From the NCBI RefSeq assembly GCF_901933205.1, contig NC_044591.1:558001-622000 (forward strand): a stretch of DNA of 64,000 nt. Reading direction: 5' to 3'. The stretch's first letter is position 1; each line of letters opens with the position of its first letter. This DNA is from Camarhynchus parvulus (taxonomy: Eukaryota > Chordata > Aves > Passeriformes > Thraupidae). This document shows positions 11,234 to 23,200 of this stretch, piece after piece. A program made the position numbers and the translations under genes. The notes under the pieces were generated by a model that was not told where the DNA came from, ran no database searches, and worked only from the letters and a program-made list of their open reading frames with translations.

Positions 11234-14200
11234 ATGGAGCCGGCGGAGGTGAAGGACCGCATCCTGGAGAACATCTCCCTCTCCGTCAAGAAGGTGGGAG
11301 CGGGAGCACGGCGAGGGCTGCGGACATCGACCCGCGGTGGTGAAAGGACTGGGCCTGGGGACACCCCTGGGCTGCGGGGGTTGGGGACAGCCCTGGGGAC
11401 ACCCCTGGGCTGTGAGGGTTGGGGACAGCCCTGGGGACACCCCTGGGCTGTGGGGGCTGGGGACAGCCCTGGGGAGCCCCAGTGTCGGGGCTGCAGAATT
11501 GGGGACAGCCCTGGGGAACCCCAATGCCGGGGCTGCGGAACTGGGGACTGCCCTGGGGACCCCGCTCTGCAATCACTCTGGGCCTGGAGACGTCCATGGG
11601 GCCCCCCCTCAGCTGGTGCTGGGGGCAGCTCTGGGACCCCGTACTGTCCTGTGGCTGAGGGTGGGGCTGTGGGCCTGGGGGCTCCCCTCTGCCCTGGGGT
11701 GCCCGTGGGGGCTGTGTCTGCAGAGGTGCAGGGCTGGGGGACACTCCTGGGGAGCCCCCAGGCACACACCACTGCCATGGGTGTAGGGTTGAAGGACGGG
11801 TCCCTATGGACCTTCTGCCTGAGGCATGGGGCTGGGGGACAATCCTGCAGACCCCCACAGCCAAGAAACATTCCAGGGATACTGATGGACTCTGGGACAG
11901 GAGCGTGGGGTCAAGGGCACTCAGCATCCCCTTTGCCCGAGGTGGACACTTTTGGGAGTGTCCTTGGAGACCCCCTGTGCTGAGGGTATGAGGTTGGACA
12001 CAGCTCTTCTGGTGGTGGGAGTGGCACATCTGGGATGTGGAGTCACCCTGCCAAAGGGACACTGCCCGAGTCACCCACAGGATCCTCTGTTTTAGCTGGC
12101 TGGGATATACTGGGATTCTCCTGCCTGGGATTCCCCGTTTCAAAGGACAGGATTGGGGGGACCCTTTTTCCTGGGGATCTCTTCAGGAGGGATTTGGAGT
12201 CCAGCCTAAAACCATCTTTGTAAAGGCTCTCCCTCCAGCCAGGCATATCCTGTGGGGGGCACAGGATAGAGGGGCAGGACCTGGGACATTCTCCCCATGG
12301 ACACAGGAAATGTGTGGTTCATTCCTGTGCCCTGCTCTGTGCCCTCAAAGCAGTGCTCTGAACATGTGTCCTCTCACCTTCTCCTTGCCCCTTGTTTCTC
12401 CTTGGATGGTTCCTTAAAGTCCATCCTGTGGTGGAAACATCCGTGAGCCAGCGCAGAGGGGACCGGGATGCTGAAATCTTTGGGAAGGCCAAAGGAGAGA
12501 GTTGTAAGGACATGCTGGAATTTTTGGTTTGGCCCACACATGAGCTCCAACCAACCTTGAAAAAGAACCCCTGCTCCATTTGAGGAGGCAACAGGAGTTT
12601 CATTTGTGTTTGTCCCAAGCTTTGGGGCAAAGGCTGTCTGGACTTGCTGTTGTTTCTCCAGTTGTTGGGTTTCCTCTGCCTTATGGAATAGGAGTTTTCC
12701 TGTGCTCTGCAGTGTGTCCTGACACAGATTCATCCATGAAAACTTGTTTTATGAAGACCAGCACGAGCAAATTCCTGGTGCTATTAAGAAAGGGATGGCT
12801 GGACACTGCCTCTGGGGTGTAGGATGGATGTACAAATCTCTCCCAGCTTTTTTCTTCCATGGATGACTCTGACCTCTGGTCTCTTGCCTTTTTATCCTCT
12901 GAAAATTAAGGATAATCTTATATCTATCTGGAAATCAGTGGATGTTCAGCCTGCTCTGAGTTGTCACAATGGTCTGCAATGCTTCTGCCTCAGTTTCCCT
13001 GTATATATAAGGAATACAACTTCCCACACAGAATTGGTTGGATCTAATTCATTTGCATTCACAAAATCCTTGGAAGATCACGTTTGGAAATGCTCAAAAA
13101 TCAACATGTTTATTTTAATTACTGGTGTGATTGAAGAGGACTCTTTAGCTCCAGCTCTGCCAGCACACCTTGGCCTGCCCAATCCCTGTCAACTCCTGTC
13201 TTGGTCCAGCAGTGAAACTTTTGGGATTTTCTAATCCTGCCTGTTCATCCAAAACTCAGGGAAGTGTAGGAGCCTGCTTCAGGCTGATGGATTAATTTCT
13301 ACCATCCCAGTGAAACCAAACTCAGGCCGTGGTGAAATTCGACCCTGCTTTTTACCCCCAGGATGCAGTTCTTCTTCCTCTGGGAAATCACTACGGAGCT
13401 GCTAATTTTTCCTGATGCTTACCTCTCCCACTTCAGCCTGAAATCCCTGACCCTCTTTTTCCCTGTGAGTGGCAAGAGTAAAGTACTAGGTTAAGGGAGC
13501 AAGTGGCTTTGTGCTGGGAAATCCTACTCTCCGTCATCCTCGTCTTGAGTAACTCCTTGGCACTGGAATCGTGTCATGGGGCTTGGAGGAGTTTTCCAAG
13601 CATCCTGCCTCTGATTTCAGAAGCTTCCTCACAGTGTGGGTTGCTCACTCCTTACTTTCACCAGGGCTGCAGGTGTGCAGTGGAGGATTTGGATGTGTCT
13701 ATGGGGATGGTGGGGGTTTTCTTTTCCCAGCTGCAGACCCAAAGGGGGGTAAACCATGCCTTATTTTCATGGAGCTGCCCAGGGAAGAGCACCTTGTGCT
13801 CAGCAGCCTTGGATGGGGAAGGAGAGGAGCAGCAGCACAGCTCTGGGAAGGGTTTGATGCTCAGGGCTGGGACTGTAGCTGGCTGTGATTGCAGTTTTTG
13901 CTGGATTTTATGGGTGGGGGATTGGTGCATGTTGGAACCCTGGCTACTGAGAATTTTAGATTTTCTGTGCTGACAGGCACTGATCCCTAAGAGAACACTG
14001 CATTTGACTTGAGGTTGTGGAGAAGGCTTCTAAAATTGTATGATAGAACTGGGATTATGAGTGTGTGGGTTCTGTACCAATCCACAGCAAAAAAAATGCT
14101 TTGATTCCAAGCAAATCCCTCAAACCTCAGTGAACAGGTCAGTTTCTCTTACTTTCCTGGAAAGACTTGAGGGATGGAGCACAGATTGAAAAGTGGCAAA

Positions 14201-17200
14201 TGTGCTTGGAGAGGGTAATTCCAACCTGTGGGGTTCTCTGTGTGGTTCCCAGGTACCGGGGGGAAGATCAGTGGTAGCTCTGCTGTGGATTTCAGAGGTG
14301 TGAGGTTGGAGGTGTGAAGTCAGCCTCCACTGAAGAAAGTGAGGCAAAACACCCAACTTAGACAAAATAAGCTTCTCTAACCAGAGACATGTCAGGAAGT
14401 TTCTGCTTTTGGCTTCAGGAGAGGCTGGGAAAGCTCAGCACTGGGGAGCTGGGTCCCTGCTTCATTTCCAAGGGAATTGGGAGCATGGTTTTGATTTCCC
14501 ATCTACAGCTTGTCCTCTGTGTCCTCCCTGGGAACTGTAGATTAATTCACAGTGTGATGCTTTCTGCACACATGGACAGTATTGTGACTGTTTAATTTCC
14601 CTTTTCCCACTCAGTTCCCCTTCTGCTAAGAGGGCTGTGCTCCAGCTCAAATTACTGCATAGATTGCTGCCTAACCCTTGTTTTTTGTGAAGATTTAGGG
14701 CTTTATTGGGGCAGAAGGCTGGGGATGGGCATGTTATGGCTCAGTGTGCAGGCTCTTGTTCACTCGTGCTTGTTTCCTTCTAGGAGATGCTGCTGTGAGG
14801 GCAGCTTCCTGGTGCTGCCCAGGTGAGCTCTATACCAGAAATGCCAACAAGTTCAAATCCATCCTTGGCCAAGCATCTCCTGGTAGCCAGGAGCTGTCAC
14901 AAGTTCCCTGGTCCATGAAGCTGGTGGTTTTTCTTTTGGGTTTCCCTGGATATTCCCTAGGCTCAGGATGGGTTTAGTCTCTCCTACCTGGCATTAGGTG
15001 GTGAAAATGCAGTCCTTAAACAGTGTTATTGTTGACAATTCCAGGAGCTGAATCTAAAATCAGAAAAGAGGTTAGAATCCCAGATTTTGGGACTCCTCTC
15101 TGGTTTTCAGGCCGTTCTGCTGCCATTGAAGGACACACATTGCCATGAACTCTGGAGCAGCTGATCCTTGGTGCATGTCAATCAGGTGGAGCAGTGGTTT
15201 TTGCTGACATTGCAGGAGTTCTTGCCAGAAGCTCTGGCTCTGCTCTATTTCTGCATGACTTTGGGAAGGTTTCCACTGCCCTCACAGCAAGTTAATGCTG
15301 AGCCTTTGCTGCCTGTTTCCAGGTTGGATTTTTAGCCCTGTACCTTTGAAATGCCTTTGCAGTCTCCTAAGCTGCTGAGCTCTGCCTTGTGACACCTCTG
15401 CTTCTCCTGCACGCTGAGGGAGGGTGGGTTTGGACATGGCTTGGAGCCCCTGTGTCCTGAGAGGAGCAGGGAGTGCTGGAGTGGAGCATCCCTACACAAA
15501 CCACGTAGGGAATGTGCTCATCTCTGCCTGGCTGCATTTATTTAGCCCAGCACAGAGGCAGCAGCTCTGAAGATGTGAAAACAGCCAAACAGTCTCTTGC
15601 CTTCTGCTCCTTTTTGAGAGGCACCTCTCTGGCTCAAAGACCCACAGGGTCTATCTGTGCCAGGGTCTTTCCTCTCCTTTTCTCACATCTCCCCAGGCCA
15701 CATCTATTGCTGCTGCAGGTTCCACATGAAGAGGGTAGTCCTGCATGTTCCTTTGCCATGTGTACCAGGTTTGCCAGCTGCCAAAAGCCTGTGGGTGAAG
15801 TAGCAGCAATCTCATGGAGCTCCTGAGTTGTCCATGAAGACAAGACACAGGGGTCACTCAGGTGCTTTCAGCAAGTCCACAGGTGTGTCTTGGTGGGCCT
15901 CCATGGGCTTTGTCTCTGTGGTGCTGTGGTTCTGCTCTCATCACAGCTGTGTATTGCTTGGGTTGCTTGAGTATTTCAAGGTTTATCTCTTTAGAAATTC
16001 CTCTTGTCTCATCCCAGTGATCAGGAAACTTCCCTGCCTGGTCATCCAGGAGCCACTCAGGTGGTCACACTCACACCACCACAGGGCTGGTGGTGATCCA
16101 GAGTTTGTCATCCACAATTTCAAGGGGATTGGGTTCTGCAGGTACCTAAACTGATGTTTGTCCTCCATAACACCCAAAATCAGCTCTGGAGCTGAGGGTG
16201 GACAAGCCTGTGATAACATTTTGGGAATTAAAAAATCCCATTTGTTCTCCTCTCTCTAGCACAAAGCGTTTTGCTGGGGGAGCAGCTGGTTTAGGAGGGA
16301 GAACTTGGCCGTGGTTTTCCCAAGGAGCTAAAGGAAAGCCTCCAAGCCTCTCTGCTTCTGATTGCACAATTTTGGTGGCTGTTGAGTGATTTCAGCTTTC
16401 CCCACTTCTGGTGAACTGGTCCAAGAGGTGTAACTGAATTAAGCAGGGGCTGGAGGCCGTGGGTGATGGGGAGGGGCTCAGAGCCACGGGACCCGGCGTG
16501 TGAGGGAGCAGCAGCTCCCTGAAGAGCAGCACTTGGCTTGTGTTTGCCACTGGACTTGGGTTTTTTCCCCATAAAATCTATTTTTTCTGTTATGCTGAGC
16601 ATGTGACCTTCCCACCTGCCTTTGGTTAGCTCAGGGGCTCTGTTCTGCTGCAGCCAATTCTGTGCTCAGCCCCTGCTCTGCTCGCTGTGACAGAGGACCA
16701 GGATGCTCCCTAAAAATTCCCACTGGAAAAAAACCTATCCTTGTCTGAATCACACATGTGTCCAGCCTGCTGCAGGCTTTCCTGCTTAGAAATAGTGAAG
16801 GAAAGCCCCAGAAAAGCCTTGGGAGGAGTGTGGGCTGAGAAGTGTATGTGTCCCAGGAGGTGACAATCTTGCTGGCATTGGATTGGGAATGGTTCAAAAC
16901 TCAGTGTTTCCAGCAAGGAGCAACTTTGCTGTGGATTTCAGCTTCACCTGAGTGAGGCTCCTGTCTCTCCACATCTCCAGTGGCACTCGTGGCATCTTCC
17001 AGGTGCTGATACTCTGAATGTGCCTGGTGTGTTTTTTCTGGAAAAACCCCCAAGATCCAAGCAAGATGCACAAAGTAGGAAGCTGGGCACTGAAGCCAGT
17101 GCTGGTTCATAGGGAGTGTTGAGTCAGATCACGTGTGTGACCTCCAAAATGTCCTGCTAGAAGCTGGAGTTTTAGGGCTTTGTGTTATGCAAGTGCATGA

Positions 17201-20200
17201 GAAAGACTAGCGCCCCTGCCATGGCATTCAGCGTGCTTTTATGGATGGTATGGAAAACCAGGAGTTTTCCATGCACAGGAGTTCAGCCTCCTCTCTATCC
17301 ATTTGCCATTGCATGTCTGTACCCCCTGAGCAGGTGTGAAAGTGAGTTCTGAGGTGTCTGTCCTGGCCCTTCCCATGTGTCTTCCCTTGGCACTGAGCTG
17401 TCATTGCTGGGGACAACGTCAGTTGCTGTTTCTTGTGCTCCCTGGAGCTCCAGGATTGTTTCTGAGGGTGCTCAGCTCTTCCAGGTGGGGAAAACCCCTC
17501 TCCTCAGTGCATGTGCTGTGGGTGGGAATGAGGGTTTTGAAGCACCTTTCCAATCCCAGTCAAGGAGCTGAGGAATGCAAAGGGTGTTTGTTGTTCTTCC
17601 GCCGTGTTTGTCCTGCCAGGGAAATACCAAGCAGAACAAGTGAAATGGAATTGATGTTGGAAAGCTGCTGTGAAACATCTGCAGGGCAGATTTACAGAGG
17701 GGAGATGTGGACTCAGTTGGGTTGAGGCCAGCCCTGAACAGGTCAGGAGACTATTTCAGTATTCCAGGGAGGTTTTAGAATTACTGAAGGGATTTCACAA
17801 CCACCACAACACTGATTAGATTTGGGAATGGGCTTTCCAGAACACCTCCCTGATTGTTGCAAGGGAAGCCAACAAATACAGGAGCTCTGCAGATCAGCCT
17901 GGAAATCTCCACACTCATTGAGAACCACTGCAGTAATAGGTTATAAAATTGTGCAAGGAAGAGCCTCTCTCATGCGTGCCAGCGTTGGGGTGGGGTGTGT
18001 CACTGCTAGAAAAATGAACTTGTGATTGATAAACAGCAATTAAATCCTCCTCCTCCTCCTCAGTGGGGATGAGGTGTGGGTGTTTCCCAGTGGCAGCCAG
18101 GTCTCTGTTCCTGTTGGACAAACTCCCTTGTGCTCCAGCTCTCTCAGGTGTGTTCAGCCTGTGGCCGGGCTGTTGTGGCTGGGCTGTTGTGGCTGGGCTG
18201 TTGTGGCTGGGCTGTTGTGGCTGGGCTGTTGTTGCTGGGCTGTTGTGGCCGGGCTGTTGTGGCCGGGCTGTTGTGGCTGGGCTGTTGTGGCCGGGCTGTT
18301 GTTGCTGGGCTGTTGTTGCTGGGCTGTTGTGGCCGGGCTGTTGTTGCTGGGCTGTTGTTGCTGGGCTGTTGTGGCCGGGCTGTTGTTGCTGGGCTGTTGT
18401 TGCCCTCTCCCTGAGCAGGTTCTGTCCCAGGAGCCCTGGTGCTCAGACCTGGCTGGGGCTGCAGAGTGGTCCTGGTGGCTGCATGGCTGGGATGCTTTCT
18501 GCATGCCAGCAGGGCTTCTTTTGGCCACAGGAATGTCTATAAATAGCCCTGGGTCAGGGCTCCAGGCATTGCTGTGCCCCTCAGGAGCATGAGTTCTCCA
18601 TCTGAGCCAGCCATCAGCCCTTCCTTCTGGATTTGGGGCACAGAGGAGATGAGGGGAAGAGCATCTCTCCAGAAATGCAGAGATGGTGTTTTTAGCCCAA
18701 TTATTTGCCTCCTTCCTGATCTCCCTGGCTCCAGCCCTGCTCACTGCCCAGCTGTGTCAGGGAGCTGCTTTGTGGATGCCTCATGAAGTTGGTCACCACC
18801 TCCCAGACAGGTCTGACTGCAGGAGGAGAGGCTGCTTCAATTATCTGTGTGTGTTTTATAATGACTTACAGGAGACTCCATATAAACACTCTATAAAATG
18901 CCATTTTTGGGGCAGTGCCGCATCACCCATCGTGAGTGCTGGGATCATCCCTCATGATGCTCATGGTCGTAATTCCTACAAATTTTCAGCTAGGCATTGA
19001 ATCTTTGAGAAACAGCACAGCTGGACTTTGTTCCCCAGCTGGGAAAGCTGTTTCATCCAAACTTTTCTCCGTGTGTCTTCACCCTTCTTCCCAAGCCAGA
19101 AACACCTCCCCATCAGCTTTTGCAAGGCTTTCCCCACCCTGGCTGGAGGGATCACTCCACCCAGGAGATCCCAAGGCTTGCTGTGTCTTGTTTCCTCCCT
19201 GGTCAGGGTGGCTGGGCAGGGATTCACCTGGCTGGTCTCTGGTGGGAATTGTGCTCCAGTGAGCTGTGCCTGCCCTTGGCTGGGTGCTGGAAGCCTTTGG
19301 CCACGTTTATTTTGGAGGGATGCTGGGAGTGGCACCATCCCTGGGTGCAGTGCTGTGTGGGAGCTGTGCACTGGCTGCAGGAAGGAGCATGACAAAGTTC
19401 TGAGTTATTTTGGGAGAAAGGAGGAAAGAAAAAAGAGGAAATACTTCTATTTCCTCATCTCTTTTGCTGCCCAGGCTTGGAATGTCTCTGTCACGAGGAA
19501 TTCCTCCGGTCAGAGGCACAGACAGGCTCCAAGTTCCCTCCAAACTGACCTTCCCAAGCTGTGTCTCATTTTTTTCAGTGGTGAGCTAACGAAATGCCTC
19601 ATTTATTCTTGTTCCTCCCAGCTCGTCCCCACAGCTGCATTTCCCCAATCCAGCACAGAGCCTGCAGAAACACCCAGAACCTCCTCCAAGGGTGCCCCAG
19701 CTCCCTGCAGAACCCACAGCCTGGCAGGGACAAGGTGGGAGTTTCTGCCTTCAAGTGCTGGCTCATGTCCTGAGAGAGATCTTTGCCTCTGACCCAAATT
19801 TCCCAAAAATGGGATATTTTAGTGTCCAGCTCTTGGACATCATCCCCATGACTCCATCTATCCATCACCTGAGGGATATGGCTCTAAATTACAGGTTTGT
19901 TTCTTCTTCTGATGTCCTTGCTGCAGCTTCAAACACTGGCTGCAAGTACCCCCTGAATTTTTCTTCAATAATGGTATTTTAGGGCATTTTCTTCTCTGCT
20001 TCAGTCTGGGCTGCCTATGAATAGTGGGAATCTTCTGGAAAAGCTTCCTCCCAAAAATGGATAGGAGCTGTTGAGCTGAAATGCTCCAGGTCTCACCTGG
20101 GTGTTGTGAAAGCCCCTGAGGATCTCCAGAACACCCACAGGTGCCTCTGCAATCCTGGTTGTGCATCTGCTTCCCCAGGGGACTCACCTGCTGAGACAGG

Positions 20201-23200
20201 GACAGGGACAGGCAGAGCAGGGCTGTGCCATCATCAGGGGAGCTCTGGCTGCCATTCTCCAGGCTCAGCAGTTTTCTCTCACCTAAGGGCTGGGACCAGC
20301 TCCGTGCAGGAACATGCCTGGCTCTGCCATCTTACCTAAGAGCTCCAGAGGTGTTGGAACCCAGGACACTCCTCTGGCTGCCCTGGAGGACTCCAGACCC
20401 TGGCAGAGGGCTCAGAGACCTTGGCATGGAGTCAGAGACACCTGAGCCTTCGATTTTAGCCCATGGAAACAATTCCCAACTTTGTGTGAAGAGTTACAAG
20501 CCACAAGGGTTTGAGTAGAATGATAGTGAATTTATCACAGGGTGGAAAAGTAGAACTTTGGGGTTTTGGAATGGGGGTTCAAGAGGCAAGATGGAGGGAT
20601 CTGGGCATGTTTTGTCTTTCTCCTTCTCCTTCTTGTCCTCCATCTTTTGCTGTGATGGTGGCACTTTTGGATTGGTTTAGAGACAAACTGTCTAACATAG
20701 GTGACAGTTATTGGAATATTATTGTAAATAAAGTACACATAGTTTTTATTATAAAAAGATAACACTGCCCCGAAGGCAGTCAGTGTGCCACAACCTGACC
20801 TGCTGGACAGACCTTGAAAGAGAATGTTATAGATAAGAAAAAATAAACAACCTTGAAAAGCAGAACCTACACATCTCGGCTTCTTGTTCGGTCTTGGGGC
20901 TGGAAAAAAGACTTTCAAACACCTTGGGGTCATCTCATCACAGAGGGGTTCAAGGTCTTTGGGCCAGGAGGATGTTGGAGCTCGATATGTTCGTACTCCT
21001 AGGAGTGTTCCCAGGGGCCCTGAGCTGTTCTCTGACCCCTGGGTAACTGCACATCAAGAATGAGTGATTTTTCCAAAAGGAGCTTCTTAGTAATAATTCT
21101 GGAGGAAAAACCTGTTTTGGGGGACAGGTCAGATTTGACAAGCACAGTAATGTCAAGTTTTTGGCTTTTACACATCTGTCATCTAGTGAGGGTTGGCAAA
21201 GACGTGTCATGTCACTAAAATAACATAGATATTGTCTCTAATATTGTTATGGCTCAGCTGAGCTGTTCTTGCACACTGCCAGCAAACAGCCATGGCCTGT
21301 CCAGCTGAGATTACATCCCAGGAGAGTAATCTCCCTGCCTGGATGCCAAGGGTGTGTGAGACAGGACCTAAATAGATCCCTAAGCTCTGGGGGCAGGAGG
21401 AGGCCTGTGGGTCAGCTGGGAAGGGTTAGAGGATTTGGGTGCAAGGGGATTTCTAGGATTTCTAGCAAAAGCAAGGAGAGGCCTCATCCATGTCAGACCC
21501 AGAAACAGAGCAGAGCTGGGGTTTATTTCTGCTCTGAACCACTTTGTGGTGGCTGCAGAGGAACCACCAGACCCTGCTGTAGTGTTGGCTGGGAGGGAAG
21601 AGTCTGCTCACCATTGGGGAACTTGGTTGTGCAGCCACCACAGCACTGCTGGGCTGTGAGATGTGGGGACCCTGGGCAAGGTTCTCCTGTAGCTACTGCC
21701 TTTAGGGTCCTCTCAAAACATCAGCTACACCCCCTAAGTAAAACCTGCAACAGGGTTTAGCAAGCTGAGATATCACAAAAATCTGTTCAGTGCTGGATAT
21801 GAGCGCTTTGGCACCTCCACCTGCTCCTCATGGGCTGGAGAAGGGCATTTCAGCCATCCCATCTCTTCTTTTTGCAGCTGCAGAGCTACTTTGCTGCCTG
21901 TGAAGATGAGACACCGGCCATCAGAAACCATGACAAGGTCCTGCAGCGGCTCTGTGAACACCTGGACCACGCTCTGCTCTACGGGTGAGCCTGGAGCCCA
22001 GCTCTGGGGTGCTGCTTTCCCCATGGAAAAAGCCTGCTGTGGTATTTTTGGGGTCCCCCATCATGGGGAGGAAAGATGAATCTGACTCCATGTTCTTAGA
22101 ATGCTTCTATTCTATTCTATTCTATTCTATTCTATTCTATTCTATTCTATTCTATTATTATATATACTAAAACTCTACTAAAGAATACAGAAAGGATACT
22201 TACAGAAGGCTTAACAAGATAGTAATGAAAAACTCATGACCCTCTCCAGAGTCCCGACACAGCCTGACCATGATTGGTCATTAAGTTAAAACAATTCACA
22301 TGAAACCAATCAAACAAGCACCTGTTGGATAAACAGTCTCCAAACCACATTCCACAGCAGCAAAACACAGCAGAAGCAAATGAGATAATATTGTTTTCCT
22401 TTTTCTCTGAGGCTTCTCAGCTTCCCAGGAGAAGAATCCTGAGCAAGGGGATTTTTCCAGAAAATATGACAGTGACACCTCAGCATGGGGAAAGCATCTA
22501 GGCAGGCATTGGAGTGGAGCTTTTGCTTCATTTTCCTCTGGGATTTTTCTTCCTGCAGACTGCAAGATCTCTCCTCGGGGTACTGGGTGCTGGTGGTTCA
22601 CTTCACGCGCCGGGAAGCCATCAAACAGATCGAAGTGCTGCAGCACGTGGCCACCAACCTGGGACGCAGTGAGTATTCATTCAGTGTCCCCAGCTCTCGC
22701 TTTGGGGACCCCTGGGGAGGCCCAGGTTGTGCTGAGGAGTTGGGGCTGCTGGTGGATCGAGGGAGCCACTGGGATCCAGGTCCCAGGCAAAGGAATTGCA
22801 GAATCATTAAAGTTGGAAAGGACCTCTGAGACTGAGTCCTACCATTAGCCCAGCACTGCCATGTCCACCACCAAGCCACATCCCCAAGTGCCACATCCAC
22901 ACGTAGTTTGAACCTTTCCAGGGATGCTGATTCCACTGCTTCCCTGGCAGCCTGTGCCAAGGAGGTGGGAGTGCTGCCATGACTGTCTGAGGTCTCTGGA
23001 AATAATGTCACTGTGCCTCAGGGTCGGGTGCTGAGGTGTAGCCTGGCTTCTGCTGCCCTGGAACCCAAGAGGCTGTGCCCTCAGGAAGGGCTCCAGACAG
23101 ATGGGAGTCCTGTGTGGCCATGACCTCAGAAAGAGTTCCTGGCAGAGGGTAGCACTTGGGAAGGCTGGGAATCCTGCAGGGCCATGCCCTTGGGAAGGGT

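Larger units (their letters stand above)
10651..11330 (+). promoter_or_regulatory. PLEKHM2: CpG-island promoter and 5' leader of PLEKHM2
   Basis: About 680 bases of very GC- and CpG-rich sequence run up to and over the PLEKHM2 start codon, with GCC/GGC runs just before the ATG. No TATA box is evident. Three tandem GC-box units lie at 10876-10941 and a four-codon upstream ORF at 11078-11089. This looks like a broad housekeeping-type promoter; the start site itself cannot be placed. Confidence 0.75.
11294..21877 (+). other. PLEKHM2: PLEKHM2 intron 1 (10.6 kb)
   Basis: GT at 11294 and AG at 21876-21877. Contents: a 38-bp minisatellite near the donor (11353-11570), a 14-bp minisatellite (18167-18404), a sense solo LTR (about 20512-20925), and otherwise unique sequence in which I recognise no exon. 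First introns of this size often hold regulatory elements, but none can be named here. Confidence 0.8.

Noticed and set aside
10651..12143. Long - strand ORFs (406 codons at 10651-11871; 285 codons at 11286-12143) over the PLEKHM2 promoter and intron 1
   Set aside because: Composition is Pro/Arg/Gly/Ala from a CpG island and a 38-bp minisatellite; no domain, and they overlap PLEKHM2 exon 1 antisense.
18154..18744. 196-codon - strand ORF with NNSPATTAQ repeats
   Set aside because: Translation of the 14-bp minisatellite; no homology recognised and no promoter.
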